The translations under genes were made by a program, and so were the position numbers. DNA of 64,000 nucleotides from Nitrososphaeraceae archaeon (GTDB lineage Archaea > Thermoproteota > Nitrososphaeria > Nitrososphaerales > Nitrososphaeraceae), in the NCBI GenBank assembly GCA_031316115.1, contig JALDRC010000001.1, positions 496,001-560,000 of the forward strand. Direction: 5' to 3'. Shown one piece after another: positions 1-9,467 of this stretch (within the stretch, counting starts at the first letter, position 1; the number at the start of each line of letters is the position of its first letter). The notes beneath the pieces are model-generated. The model ran no database searches, was not told the origin of the DNA, and saw only the letters and a list, made by a program, of their open reading frames with translations.

Positions 1-1044
1 AAATGAAACTAAATTCTCTACAACCGGAGGAGCTCTTGGAACTACGCACGGGTCATGTCTTCCAGGAACCTTAAGATCAACGATTGTATTTGTGTTTAAA
101 TCTAGTGTTCTTTGTACTTTTGCTATTGAAGCAGCTGGTTTAAATCCTATTCTGATAACCAAAGGCATGCCGTCAGACAATCCTCCTAAGATACCTCCTG
201 AATTATTAGTTATTGTAACGATTTGTCCATCTTTATTAATGAAAAGATCATTGTTTTCTGACCCCGATAATCTACTACCAGTAAATCCAGAACCAAATTC
301 GACCGCTTTAACAGCAGGAATACTAAAAAGTGCTTTGCTCAGGTCAGATTCAAGGGATGAAAAAACAGGTTCTCCTAGCCCCACAGGAAGACCAATACTA
401 ACGCATTCAATTATCCCTCCTAGTGAATCTCCTGATCTTCTAGATGAAAGAATTGCTTCCTTCATTTTTTCTGCAATCCCCAAATCCGGACATCTTACAT
501 CATTTGAATATCGATATTTCTTGGCAATTTCAAATGATATATCATTGGATTTTATTCCACCTATTTCTATAGTATAAGCAACAGTTTCTATTCCTAATGT
601 ATGCTTTAACAATTTTTTTCCGACCGACCCTGCCATAACATAACTAGCTGTAAGTCTGCCAGAAAATCTTCCACTCCCCCTGAAATCTGAATATCCTCCG
701 TATTTCAACAAAGCTGGATAGTCAGAATGACCTGGTCGTGGTATATTTTTTATTTTCTCATAAGGTGTAGAATCAGAATCTTTGTTCCAAATTATCATAC
801 AAATAGGTGCACCGGTAGTAAATCCATTAAAAGTACCTGAAAAAATTTCTAGCTTGTCTTCTTCTTTTCTTTGGGTAGTAATAATAGATTGGCCTGGTTT
901 TCTTAGATCTAGATCTGGTTGTATGTCAGATTCGGATAATGGAAGTCCAGCTGGGCATCCGTCTAGTAGAGAGCCAACGCATTTTCCATGGCTTTCACCA
1001 AAACTCGTGACAACAAAACGTTCACCTAGGCTATTTCCCACCAT
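1..1044 (-). CDS. aroC: Chorismate synthase (3' end cut by window edge)
   Basis: Last step of the shikimate pathway: FMNH2-dependent conversion of 5-enolpyruvylshikimate 3-phosphate to chorismate. My translation from the ATG at 1044 gives MVGNSLGERFVVTSFGESHG, the standard family N-terminus (GESHG), then RPGHSDYPALLKYGG, RFSGRLTAS and later GGILGGLSDG and VPRAPPVVE, all recognisable chorismate synthase blocks. About 348 codons are inside the window, so little is missing from a usual 360-380 residue enzyme. It is the last gene of the minus-strand aromatic amino acid cluster and follows aroA after about 85 bp. The plus-strand open frames here are shadows. The family call is very secure. Confidence 0.95.
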   Translation of the reverse strand, partial: MVGNSLGERFVVTSFGESHGKCVGSLLDGCPAGLPLSESDIQPDLDLRKPGQSIITTQRKEEDKLEIFSGTFNGFTTGAPICMIIWNKDSDSTPYEKIKNIPRPGHSDYPALLKYGGYSDFRGSGRFSGRLTASYVMAGSVGKKLLKHTLGIETVAYTIEIGGIKSNDISFEIAKKYRYSNDVRCPDLGIAEKMKEAILSSRRSGDSLGGIIECVSIGLPVGLGEPVFSSLESDLSKALFSIPAVKAVEFGSGFTGSRLSGSENNDLFINKDGQIVTITNNSGGILGGLSDGMPLVIRIGFKPAASIAKVQRTLDLNTNTIVDLKVPGRHDPCVVPRAPPVVENLVSF

Positions 1045-1128
1045 AATACCACTACTAATTGTTTACTATATATAATGACTTTTAAATCTGAAACTTCAGT
1101 CTTTCTTAGAAATTAATTTATTTAGATT

Positions 1129-2439
1129 TCATTTGAGGAGGTTAATATTCGCACCTAACCTTTTCAAATCATTTAAGAAAACGGGGTATGATACATCCAC
1201 AGACTCTGCACCGGTCACTATAGATTTTTCTGTAAGAAGGGAAGCTATTGCAAACGCCATGAATAACCTGTGATCATTGTGTGAATCAAGTGTTGCGTTT
1301 CTGATTCGTCTTATTGGATAGATAACCATTTTGTCCTTCCATGTAGAAATAGATACTCCCAATTTCCTCAATTCAGAAGATAGAACAGATACCCTATCCG
1401 TTTCCTTTAGTCTTGCATGGGAGATACCATATATTTTTATTGGAGAGGTAGTTTTTAGTGATAAAATTGCAATTGCCGGCAAGAGATCTGGAGTATTACT
1501 TAAATTACACTCTATTCCCTTTAATTGGTTAGAACCAGTAACTGTTACTTCTCCCTTTTCTTTATATACTCTTATATTTCCACCCATATTTTTAACTATA
1601 TCTAGTATTTGTTTATCTCCTTGAGGATAATCAAAATTTAATCCTTTTATATTGATTTTTCCTCCACATAATACGCCTGCTGAAATCATAAGAGCTGCAG
1701 CTGAAAAATCACCTGGAATAGTAAATGTAGTTCCTTTATACCTTCCCAAGGGAACAATATATTGCGAATAGTCTGGGTTATGATTTATTTGAACACCAAA
1801 ATTTTTCATTGTTTCCATTGTGGCTTGAATATATGGGGTGGAAACTTGTTTTCCTTTAACATTCAAGGTTACTTCAGAACGTGCATAAATACATGAGACA
1901 ATAAGAGAAGAAATAAATTGACTTGAAATATTGCCGTCAATATTGACATTTCCCCCAGTTATCCCTCCTCCTTTTATCACTATTGGAGGGGTTCCTTTAT
2001 CATTAGTGGAAAAACATTCTACTCCCAGCTGATTCAAGGCAGAAATCAGTGGCTTCATTGGTCTTTTACGGAGGCTTTCATCTCCAGTTAAGACCGTATA
2101 TCCCTTTTTAACCAAGGCAGACATGGAAGATATAATTCTAAGTGTGGTACCAGAATTTTCTAAATTAATAACATTATCTGGTACATCAAATGATTCTTTT
2201 CCATTAATTAATAAAGACTTATTTTTAACTGATTCTTCAACTCTTGCACCTAGCATTTTGCATGCAATGATAGTAGACAATGTGTCTCGACTTATCAGAG
2301 GATTTTTTATAACTGAGATATCTGAAGATAAAGATGCAATAGCAATAGCTCTATGAGTATAACTTTTGCTAGGAGGGCATACAATATTTCCTTCTAGCGT
2401 AGAATTTAATATTTGTAAACTAACCAATGATTTTTTCAA
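1129..2439 (-). CDS. aroA: 5-enolpyruvylshikimate-3-phosphate synthase
   Basis: Transfers the enolpyruvyl group of PEP to shikimate 3-phosphate. It has 436 residues, the normal length. Family marks: PPSKSYTHRAIAIASL near the N-terminus (residues about 22-37), LENSGTTLRIIS (about 93-104), DGNISSQFISSLI, the DFSAAA phosphate-binding region (about 243), and LKETDRVSVL in the C-terminal half. Its start overlaps the end of the shikimate kinase gene by 20 bp, which suggests translational coupling. It sits in pathway order aroE-aroK-aroA-aroC. Confidence 0.96.
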   Translation of the reverse strand: MKKSLVSLQILNSTLEGNIVCPPSKSYTHRAIAIASLSSDISVIKNPLISRDTLSTIIACKMLGARVEESVKNKSLLINGKESFDVPDNVINLENSGTTLRIISSMSALVKKGYTVLTGDESLRKRPMKPLISALNQLGVECFSTNDKGTPPIVIKGGGITGGNVNIDGNISSQFISSLIVSCIYARSEVTLNVKGKQVSTPYIQATMETMKNFGVQINHNPDYSQYIVPLGRYKGTTFTIPGDFSAAALMISAGVLCGGKINIKGLNFDYPQGDKQILDIVKNMGGNIRVYKEKGEVTVTGSNQLKGIECNLSNTPDLLPAIAILSLKTTSPIKIYGISHARLKETDRVSVLSSELRKLGVSISTWKDKMVIYPIRRIRNATLDSHNDHRLFMAFAIASLLTEKSIVTGAESVDVSYPVFLNDLKRLGANINLLK

Positions 2440-3271
2440 CCTTCGCTTTCTTATTATTTATTTCACAGACGAATACTTCACCATAACGTTCCAAATTTAA
2501 TTTGATTGCTTCAGCATCTTTTTCTTTGGCTATTATTGCTGTAGCAGGTCCATTGCCAGAAATAGAGGCGGACAAGGCTCCCTTTTCAATAGAAGATAAA
2601 ATGGGTTCATAATTATAGGACATAATTCCAGATATTAATATTCCATTCAATTTCATAGCGATAAGATAATCATGGTATGCTAATTCGAATGCTTTATTAA
2701 AAAGATCTGGGAAATGAATTAATTTCATTACGTTTTTACGTTCTGTGTTCTTGGGAACAAGTATAATTATACGAATGTCTTCCATTACAGGTTCTCTCTT
2801 TATGAGTATGTTGGAATAATTATTTGTCAAAACAATTCCTCCAAAGTAACAGGCTGTTGTATCATCAAAAGCTCCAGTAATTGTGATTTTGGCAAGCTTT
2901 GAAGATTCAACAGCTGTGTTTAATATATCAAAATCATTTAATTGGTCCTTCATGAGAGAGTGACAAGCCAGTGATACCGCTGAGGAGACTGCACTTGAGC
3001 TTTTAAGGCCAACACCTATTGGTATATTCGAATTGATTGATAAATAAATATCATTTTCTTGTCTTATTTTTTTGGGTATCACGCTATCGACTATATAATT
3101 AAACAATGTATTTTTTTTTGGTTTGCAAATCAATTTTCCTCCGCCTTTTGTTATATTCAATGTAGCAGTAGTTTCAAGAGAAATTCCTAATGCTGCACCT
3201 TTTCCAGCTGCTATAGCGTTTACAATGGAAACCGCCCCATGAACGGTAGCCTTATAATAGGTTGTAATCAT
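2420..3271 (-). CDS. aroK: Shikimate kinase, archaeal GHMP type
   Basis: Phosphorylates shikimate at the 3-hydroxyl. The protein is unrelated to the bacterial P-loop enzyme: it has the GHMP-kinase ATP loop, IPIGVGLKSSSAVSSA (about residues 84-99), and the C-terminal GHMP block SISGNGPATAII. Its 283 residues fit archaeal shikimate kinases. It overlaps aroE upstream by 4 bp and aroA downstream by 20 bp, so the three are probably one transcript with coupled translation. A homoserine kinase is the nearest alternative, but the setting inside the shikimate cluster decides it. Confidence 0.93.
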   Translation of the reverse strand: MITTYYKATVHGAVSIVNAIAAGKGAALGISLETTATLNITKGGGKLICKPKKNTLFNYIVDSVIPKKIRQENDIYLSINSNIPIGVGLKSSSAVSSAVSLACHSLMKDQLNDFDILNTAVESSKLAKITITGAFDDTTACYFGGIVLTNNYSNILIKREPVMEDIRIIILVPKNTERKNVMKLIHFPDLFNKAFELAYHDYLIAMKLNGILISGIMSYNYEPILSSIEKGALSASISGNGPATAIIAKEKDAEAIKLNLERYGEVFVCEINNKKAKVEKIIG

Positions 3272-4143
3272 TTAGGTTCACCAAAGACACCTAATAACGA
3301 TTGTTTCATTGTTTTTATTGGTGCTTTCCTACCTGTCCAAATCTCGAATGCTTTTGCTCCTTGTTCAACGAGCATTTCATATCCATATATAATTCTAGCA
3401 TTAACCTGCTTTGCATTTAATATCAGATTTGTATATATTGGTCTATAAACTATTTCATAAACAATCGAATCTTTTTTAATATATTTTGCTGATATGGGAC
3501 TAACTTCATTCTTGAGCCCTATAGAAGTAGCATTAACTATAAGATCATAATTCAAGGTAATGTTAGACAAATAAGATATTTTTTGGAACTTACAATTTAA
3601 TCCCAGTTTTGAACCATGTTTGACTAAATCAAGGCCCTTATCTTGTGACCTATTAAGAATTGTCACCTCTGAGATTCCTTTCTCATACGACAAACTCGTG
3701 ACAATAGCATAGGCCGCACCACCTGCACCTAAAATTAATATGTTCATATTCGTAAAGTTAATTTTGCGTTTATGGAGCGGTTGCATAAAACCATACACAT
3801 CAGTATTATATCCCATGAATTTTCCTCTTAGATTTTGTACTGTATTAACTGCTCCCGATCGTATCGCAGACTCATCTAATCGATCCAAATATTTCATAAT
3901 CGCAATTTTATGAGGAATGGTTACATTAAATCCAGAGATATCGATGTTTCTTAAAGTTTCAATTCCGCTTTTTAATTCATTTTTAGGAATGCGATATGAT
4001 ATATACGTACTATCGATCTTTAGAAATTTAAAGGCAGAATTATGCATCATGGGAGATAAAGAATGATCAATTGGATCTCCGATAACACAATATAATTTAA
4101 AAGTTGATTTCATTTCGTGAGTAATGTCTTTCAATCCTTTCAT
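3268..4143 (-). CDS. aroE: Shikimate dehydrogenase (NADP+)
   Basis: Reduces 3-dehydroshikimate to shikimate. CVIGDPIDHSLSPMMHN near residue 19 is the substrate-binding signature, NVTIPHK carries the catalytic lysine, and ILGAGGAAYAI (about 135) is the nucleotide-binding glycine loop. Two starts are possible: the ATG at 4143, preceded by a purine-rich GAGAGAG stretch but overlapping aroD by 47 bp, and an ATG at 4113 that leaves a 17-bp overlap and an N-terminus closer to other AroE proteins. I keep the longer one without strong preference. Confidence 0.94.
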   Translation of the reverse strand: MKGLKDITHEMKSTFKLYCVIGDPIDHSLSPMMHNSAFKFLKIDSTYISYRIPKNELKSGIETLRNIDISGFNVTIPHKIAIMKYLDRLDESAIRSGAVNTVQNLRGKFMGYNTDVYGFMQPLHKRKINFTNMNILILGAGGAAYAIVTSLSYEKGISEVTILNRSQDKGLDLVKHGSKLGLNCKFQKISYLSNITLNYDLIVNATSIGLKNEVSPISAKYIKKDSIVYEIVYRPIYTNLILNAKQVNARIIYGYEMLVEQGAKAFEIWTGRKAPIKTMKQSLLGVFGEPK

Positions 4144-4798
4144 ATATCTCTCTCATTTGAATTACTGAAAGTTGTCCTGGCGCGGTGGGTGTTTTTAAAG
4201 AGGCGTAAGAAAATGGAGCATTTCCAACTAAGGTACACAATACTCTTGATATCATACCAGCATCGCCCATAGCAAAGGAAATTAAGTTAACATTAGGATA
4301 TTTGTCATATAGATACATTAATCGAATTGCATCAGATGAATTTTTTGCCATGGTTACTATTTTAATCATATTGGTAAAGGAAATCATTTCTTCGATTTTC
4401 CTTTCGAGTTCAATATCGGAAGGTGTATTTTCGAACTCATGCCACGACAACAATATTTTTTTTTTGTCCTTATTAATGTGATCTAAAAGGGAAGAATCGC
4501 TTTTGATTGTTGAAAGTTCTATATCTACATAGAGTGGATTAGAATCAAATAAAAATTTTAATAAAGCAATTCTTTCTTTTTCACTTCCTGAAAAGTAACC
4601 TCGATCTTTTTTTGACCTTAGAGTAAAAATTGATTTTGATTTGATTTTTTCTAGAATATCCATCGAATTCAAAATCTCTGACTGTGTCAAGTAATCAAAA
4701 CGTATTTCAAACAAATCCGATATTTGTAAAGAATTTTTTATTAGAAATTCTAATTCTTGTAGACTAGTTGCTGGTAAAGAAACACAAATTTTTGGCAT
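4097..4798 (-). CDS. aroD: 3-dehydroquinate dehydratase, type I
   Basis: Removes water from 3-dehydroquinate through a Schiff-base lysine. 233 residues. Features of the type I class: FEIRFDYL (about 31-38), FTLRSKKDRGYFSGSE, ILLSWHEFENTPS containing the catalytic-region histidine, MIKIVTMAKN carrying the Schiff-base lysine, and SFAMGDAGMISRVL near the C-terminus. The start at 4798 gives MPKICVSLPA, a typical beginning. It lies between the DNA methyltransferase gene (149 bp upstream) and aroE, which overlaps its 3' end. Confidence 0.94.
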   Translation of the reverse strand: MPKICVSLPATSLQELEFLIKNSLQISDLFEIRFDYLTQSEILNSMDILEKIKSKSIFTLRSKKDRGYFSGSEKERIALLKFLFDSNPLYVDIELSTIKSDSSLLDHINKDKKKILLSWHEFENTPSDIELERKIEEMISFTNMIKIVTMAKNSSDAIRLMYLYDKYPNVNLISFAMGDAGMISRVLCTLVGNAPFSYASLKTPTAPGQLSVIQMREIYERIERHYSRNEINF

Positions 4799-4947
4799 TA
4801 AGAAATAATAAGAAATTTTATGTTATTTAGAGATTTAGAAATATTTAATTCAAGTTTTTATAATAATATTGTAACTTCTTAAGAATAATGAGAATCAAAA
4901 AGTTTAATTATAGTGATAATGTTTCTTAACAACTGTTTTAAAGATTT

Positions 4948-5814
4948 TTATATGTTGTGATGTGATGGAATCTTTTTCCAATTAGCTATTAGTGCTTTGG
5001 ATCTTATATGTATTGGTTCACTCAAACGGGAACGAGCTAATTTGACATAGTCATTTATTATATCGACCCCAATAAAATGACGTTCCAAGTGAAAAGCTAC
5101 TTTTGTGGTTTGACCGCTTCCATTAAATGGATCTAGAACAGTATCTCCATCATATGAATATAGCTTCATTAGTCGATATGGAATCTCTTCAGGAAAGGGA
5201 CATGGATGATCGATATAACCTGGAGGAATTGGAGCTATATGCCATATAGAATTAGCTATTTCTTTTGTCCATTCTTCATGAGTTGCTGGTAATGGTTCTT
5301 TCCTTTCTGTTCTACCACTTTTTACGTTTCCTTTACGCAAAACTAAGATAAACTCATGCATAATATTTGCTCGAAAATATTTTGGGTATGGATTTATTAC
5401 GAATGAACCATAGCGGTTAGTTCCGCCAGTAACTTTATGCCAGATTATTTCTTCATGAAGGTTCCACTTTCCGAATGGTTCTACTAATTGAGCCAAAACC
5501 ATATGTGGAAGTGGTAAAAGTGTGCCATTTACAACTTCGTTGGCTATAACGATACAGCAATATCCTCCTTCCTTTGTAACCCTAAAAACCTTGTCATTAA
5601 AAATTTCAATCATCTCAGTAAGATATTCTTTTGTTTCAATGTTGCTTTTTCCTCTGTAATATGATCCGGTTTTTGAGATATGTCCATTATAATCAATAGC
5701 ATTTCTATAAGGCGGAGAAGTAATTGTTAATTGTACTGAATTAGATGGTAGTTTTGATATAATCTCTTTACAATCTCCTGATAAAATTTTATCACCATAC
5801 GATGGCACATCCAT
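4948..5814 (-). CDS. Orphan DNA methyltransferase (N4-cytosine/N6-adenine, beta-type order)
   Basis: SAM-dependent DNA base methyltransferase of 288 residues. The catalytic motif TSPPY lies near the N-terminus (residues 32-36) and the SAM-binding motif DPFNGSG near the C-terminus (228-234); this order (motif IV before motif I) is that of the beta group. The S/TPPY form fits N4-cytosine or N6-adenine methylation of double-stranded DNA. No restriction endonuclease gene is visible near it, so it looks like an orphan. It sits on the same strand between the dehydroquinate synthase and dehydratase genes, with about 136 bp upstream and 149 bp downstream, so it may have its own promoter. The target sequence cannot be read from the protein. 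Confidence 0.9.
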   Translation of the reverse strand: MDVPSYGDKILSGDCKEIISKLPSNSVQLTITSPPYRNAIDYNGHISKTGSYYRGKSNIETKEYLTEMIEIFNDKVFRVTKEGGYCCIVIANEVVNGTLLPLPHMVLAQLVEPFGKWNLHEEIIWHKVTGGTNRYGSFVINPYPKYFRANIMHEFILVLRKGNVKSGRTERKEPLPATHEEWTKEIANSIWHIAPIPPGYIDHPCPFPEEIPYRLMKLYSYDGDTVLDPFNGSGQTTKVAFHLERHFIGVDIINDYVKLARSRLSEPIHIRSKALIANWKKIPSHHNI

Positions 5815-5950
5815 GATAAAAAATGTGATCTGTATCCATATCCAGAATACTTTAAAATAATCAACTAGAAGATGAATTATATTTATCTTATAATTTTGTA
5901 ATGTTTGAACCTAAACTAAATCTTAATGGAAAAGGAAATTCTAGAATCAT

Positions 5951-7012
5951 CTATTTTTCTAGGATATATTCATTTACCTCTATACCAAAGTGTCTTCCAC
6001 TTGCATTTTTACAAAATCCTAGAATCTGATCACCTTGCTTGGCTGAAGTTACGGGAAGTAAATTTCCATTTTCTGTAATAAATTGAATGGTTTCAGCATT
6101 TTGTACTATAACAGTTCCTTCCATTCCATCGCAGATTGCCTTGATTAACTTCAATGGTCTAGTCTCAATTTTAGATCGTCCTACTGACACAATCCTTGAA
6201 TTTCCTTTCATATCCACAACAATAATTTCTGTTCCGGATTCTAATTCAGAAAGATATTTAGTTTTGCCATCAGGAAGAATTGTATAGCAATATACGGCTC
6301 CAGCATTAACTCTAAATGGTCTTGGTGAAGTAAAAGAAGATCCTGCTGATTCGTTATGTAAAATAAACATAAAATTAGACTTACTACCTATTAACATTCC
6401 TTCGCCATATTCCAACATTGAAACTGTATCCACACAAACTCTTTCCCCTACTCCTGCATCCTTCACTTCAATAATTTTACATGGCTTAATATGAAATGTC
6501 CTTTTCGTGAGATAGTTTTGTGATTTTCTTATTTCTTCTATATCACTTGTGGATAATATTACTCCATCAACTCCCAATTCTAAAACAGTGAACATAGTTT
6601 TCACCTCATCGGAATTTTTTGCTGTTGTGAATATCTTTGTCTGGGTATTATGCAAATTGGCGATAATATTTTCTAATGGTATTATCTTCCAGTCAGCGGT
6701 ATCTATTATAACGAAATCAACTCCTAATGTTTCTATAGTGTGAAGATCGTCTATATCCTTGTTAGATGTGACCCTTTTAAGGTATGCGATATGGCGTCCA
6801 GATTTTTTATGCTTTATTAAATCATCGTGTGTATGACATATAATTATATCTGCATGATCAGAATCATAAATTGTTTTGAAATTTTTAACATCTGCAGATA
6901 ATGGATTCACATACAACAAATTAATTCCTTCTAATTTGTTGATGAAATGCTTTAATGCAGAATCTTGCACTAATGGTTTAATTATGAGCTCTTTTCTATT
7001 TTCTTTTCCCAA
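5951..7012 (-). CDS. 3-dehydroquinate synthase, archaeal type II
   Basis: Converts 2-amino-3,7-dideoxy-D-threo-hept-6-ulosonate to 3-dehydroquinate by NAD-dependent oxidative deamination and cyclisation, the archaeal alternative to AroB. 353 residues. Landmarks: GVDGVILSTSD (about 148), IEVKDAGVGERVCVDTVSML (184-203), GEGMLIGSKSNFMFILHNES and PFRVNAGAVYCY, all typical of the DHQS II family. It overlaps the upstream ADH synthase gene by 17 bp. Together the two replace the erythrose-4-phosphate/DAHP route of bacteria. Confidence 0.94.
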   Translation of the reverse strand: MGKENRKELIIKPLVQDSALKHFINKLEGINLLYVNPLSADVKNFKTIYDSDHADIIICHTHDDLIKHKKSGRHIAYLKRVTSNKDIDDLHTIETLGVDFVIIDTADWKIIPLENIIANLHNTQTKIFTTAKNSDEVKTMFTVLELGVDGVILSTSDIEEIRKSQNYLTKRTFHIKPCKIIEVKDAGVGERVCVDTVSMLEYGEGMLIGSKSNFMFILHNESAGSSFTSPRPFRVNAGAVYCYTILPDGKTKYLSELESGTEIIVVDMKGNSRIVSVGRSKIETRPLKLIKAICDGMEGTVIVQNAETIQFITENGNLLPVTSAKQGDQILGFCKNASGRHFGIEVNEYILEK

Positions 7013-7841
7013 GTAAATTTATTACCTCGTTAGGTTTTTTGGCATTAATAATTATTTCATATAATGCTTTTACAATAGACGGTGGATTACGATGTTGAAA
7101 AATATTCCTACCAAAAGTTACACCTTTAGCCCCTGCTTTCATGGCATTCCAACACATTTCAAGTATATCCTTGTCAGTTTTAGCTTTAGGCCCACCAGCT
7201 ATTACAACTGGTACAGGACAAGATTTAATAACAGATTTAAAGGAGTCTATATCGCCTGTGTATACAGATTTGACTATATCTGCACCAGCCTCTGCACCTA
7301 TTCTAGTAACATGAGATACAATATTCGGATCGTAGGGATTTTTCACATTTTCACCTCTTGGATACATCATAGCTAGTAAAGGAATATTCCAATTTTGACA
7401 TTGATCTGAAATCATTCCTAATATTTCCAGCATCTCAGGTTCTTCTTTTGCACCTATATTGATATGGACAGATACTGCATCAGTACCTAGTCTAATAGAA
7501 TCTTCAACATTCCCCATTAGGACCTTTTTATTTGGATGAGGGCCCAAAGAAGTACTTGCTGATAGATGAGTGATCAAACCGATGTTTACAGGTCGTGGTA
7601 GGGATTTAAGGATGCCTTTATTAACAATCACAGAAGTCAAACCCGAATTCTCGCATAGATAAATCATATCATGAGTATTTTCCAAACCTGGGATAGGACC
7701 GTCAGTCATTCCGTGGTCCATTGGAATACATACCATTTTTCCATTCTTTGTAATTCTATTTAAACGAATGTCTCTTCCAGAGACCATAGGAATGAAAGAT
7801 CCCGATGACCTACTTAAAGTGATCTCCTTATTGCTTATCAA
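6996..7841 (-). CDS. 2-amino-3,7-dideoxy-D-threo-hept-6-ulosonate (ADH) synthase
   Basis: Class I aldolase-type enzyme that makes the seven-carbon precursor of dehydroquinate from aspartate semialdehyde and a 6-deoxy-5-ketofructose phosphate donor. 281 residues with the fructose-bisphosphate aldolase class I (DhnA) fold: CIPMDHGMTDGPIPGLE (about 37-53), LLAMMYPRG (about 155), ADIVKSVYTGD carrying the Schiff-base lysine, VVIAGGPK, and a C-terminal phosphate site GVTFGRNIFQH. A later start at the ATG of MVSGRDIRLNRI (about 7787) is possible. It is the first pathway gene of the cluster. Confidence 0.92.
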   Translation of the reverse strand: MISNKEITLSRSSGSFIPMVSGRDIRLNRITKNGKMVCIPMDHGMTDGPIPGLENTHDMIYLCENSGLTSVIVNKGILKSLPRPVNIGLITHLSASTSLGPHPNKKVLMGNVEDSIRLGTDAVSVHINIGAKEEPEMLEILGMISDQCQNWNIPLLAMMYPRGENVKNPYDPNIVSHVTRIGAEAGADIVKSVYTGDIDSFKSVIKSCPVPVVIAGGPKAKTDKDILEMCWNAMKAGAKGVTFGRNIFQHRNPPSIVKALYEIIINAKKPNEVINLLGKRK

Positions 7842-7888
7842 ATTTAGATGTTAAATCAAATGATTGTATTTGGGAAATAAATCTTAAT

Positions 7889-8665
7889 TTAATTTTTTAA
7901 TAAACATATTTTTGGCATATTTCTCTTATGTTCGGTTTTTGAAATTAAATGTAATACTGATCTTAGATCTTCCTTATCAAATCCAATTCCTTTCGGGATT
8001 GATTCTGGAAGTTGTTTTGATAGTAAAATATTTTCATTGAGAAATCTCAGAATGTTATCGATTTTTGTATATTCCATACCTATCTCACCTTCAGCCGTTT
8101 GACCTGGCAATAACGAAGGACTACTTTTTTTATATAATATAGAAATAGGTATTTTTAGATATTTTCCCAATTCTCTTACTTCGCTTTTATAAAGGTCACC
8201 TAATGGTAAAATATCAGCTGAACCATCACCATATTTTGTAAAATAACCTATTTTTAATTCACTTTTATCAGAAGTTCCAATGACAATTAAATTATTCAAA
8301 TTAGCATAATAATAGATAATATTCATTCTAATTCTGGCGATTAGATTTGCTTTGGATAATTGATTATCTGGTAATACTTTATTATAAGTCTGTTTGATGT
8401 CGGTTATATCTAATAGAATGTAATTTATATTGAGTTTTTTTGATATATATACAGCATCATCAATATCCATTTGAGAAGTAACAGTAGAATCAGGCATGAT
8501 TAAACCGAGGATATCTTTAGTGTCTATTCCTCTAGTTGCTAAATATACGGCTACAGTGGAATCTATACCTCCACTCAAACCTAAAACTACGCCTTTAGAA
8601 TTAGATCTTTTAACTTCATTTGCTATAAATTTAGAAATTTTGTTAACAACTATTTCAAAATCCAA
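7889..8665 (-). CDS. nadE: NH3-dependent NAD+ synthetase
   Basis: Amidates nicotinic acid adenine dinucleotide to NAD+. The PP-loop GLSGGIDST and the downstream blocks SDKSELKIGYFTKYGDGSAD and SPSLLPGQTAEGEIG are diagnostic. The open frame runs up to 8779, but its first 38 residues are a tyrosine/phenylalanine-rich stretch without family resemblance. The homologous N-terminus (LDFEIVVNKISKFI) begins at a TTG at 8665, with an AT-rich promoter-like stretch about 30 bp upstream, so I prefer TTG. It precedes the aromatic cluster on the same strand by 48 bp and is probably co-transcribed or close to it. Confidence 0.9.
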   Translation of the reverse strand: MDFEIVVNKISKFIANEVKRSNSKGVVLGLSGGIDSTVAVYLATRGIDTKDILGLIMPDSTVTSQMDIDDAVYISKKLNINYILLDITDIKQTYNKVLPDNQLSKANLIARIRMNIIYYYANLNNLIVIGTSDKSELKIGYFTKYGDGSADILPLGDLYKSEVRELGKYLKIPISILYKKSSPSLLPGQTAEGEIGMEYTKIDNILRFLNENILLSKQLPESIPKGIGFDKEDLRSVLHLISKTEHKRNMPKICLLKN

Positions 8666-8779
8666 AATGATAGAATAAAAATAAAAATAATGATTATTAA
8701 ATACATCGACAACCATAGTATAATGATTAATAGCTTTTATCAACTTGAATAAATATAGTATCATGTTAGCAACAATCAT

Positions 8780-9467
8780 TCTAAAAAAAATCAGAATAAA
8801 AAATATATGAGATAATGATATCTTATTTTTATATATATTTATTTCTTATATCAAAAAATATTCCTACAGAACTTTTCAAATAAGTAATGAGTGTATATAT
8901 CTAGCATTTTAGTCTGATATTTGGTTATCAAATTACAAAGATACTTGAACGAGATTTATGAGATTTTAAATTGCGATATATATTTAGAAATCAATATTTA
9001 CATGTAACCTCTTGTACTAAACTAATTATTATTCAATTCGTACATTCTTTATTATTAGATCTCAAATAACTTGTAAAATATATCTTCAAATATTTTTTAA
9101 AATTAAATAATAATTTATGTATTTTTTTTCTCTATTTGAAATGGAAAAATTTTAAAGATGTTTTCATACAATTAAAATTTAGATGTAAACAATAAAATGT
9201 TATTATTACTAAAAATTGGAAATGTTTAATTCATGTTTAACGGTTAAACAGTCTCATCAGATAACAAGACAAGAGTCTATAATAAATAAACTAATCAATT
9301 GATAGTGAATGTACTTTTTATGACAATATTTTTTTATAATAACAATTTCAGAGAAATGTAGGAAAATGCTCATGTCATTTCAACAAATGATTTAGGCTAT
9401 TCTAATTAAATAACCGTTAGTTATAAATAAAAAAATTTATTTGTATTAACATTTAAATCTTTTAGCC
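8780..9467. other. AT-rich intergenic region, nadE/purM
   Basis: A divergent intergenic space of about 0.7 kb. I see no open frame or RNA gene that can be defended. The end nearest purM holds a TATA-like TTATAAATAA at about 9420-9429, suitable for a transcript starting some 20 bp before the GTG of purM. Confidence 0.5.

Noticed and set aside
92..1075. Long plus-strand open frames (161 and 97 codons) over the first kilobase.
   Set aside because: They lie antisense to a clear chorismate synthase and have no protein-like pattern of their own.
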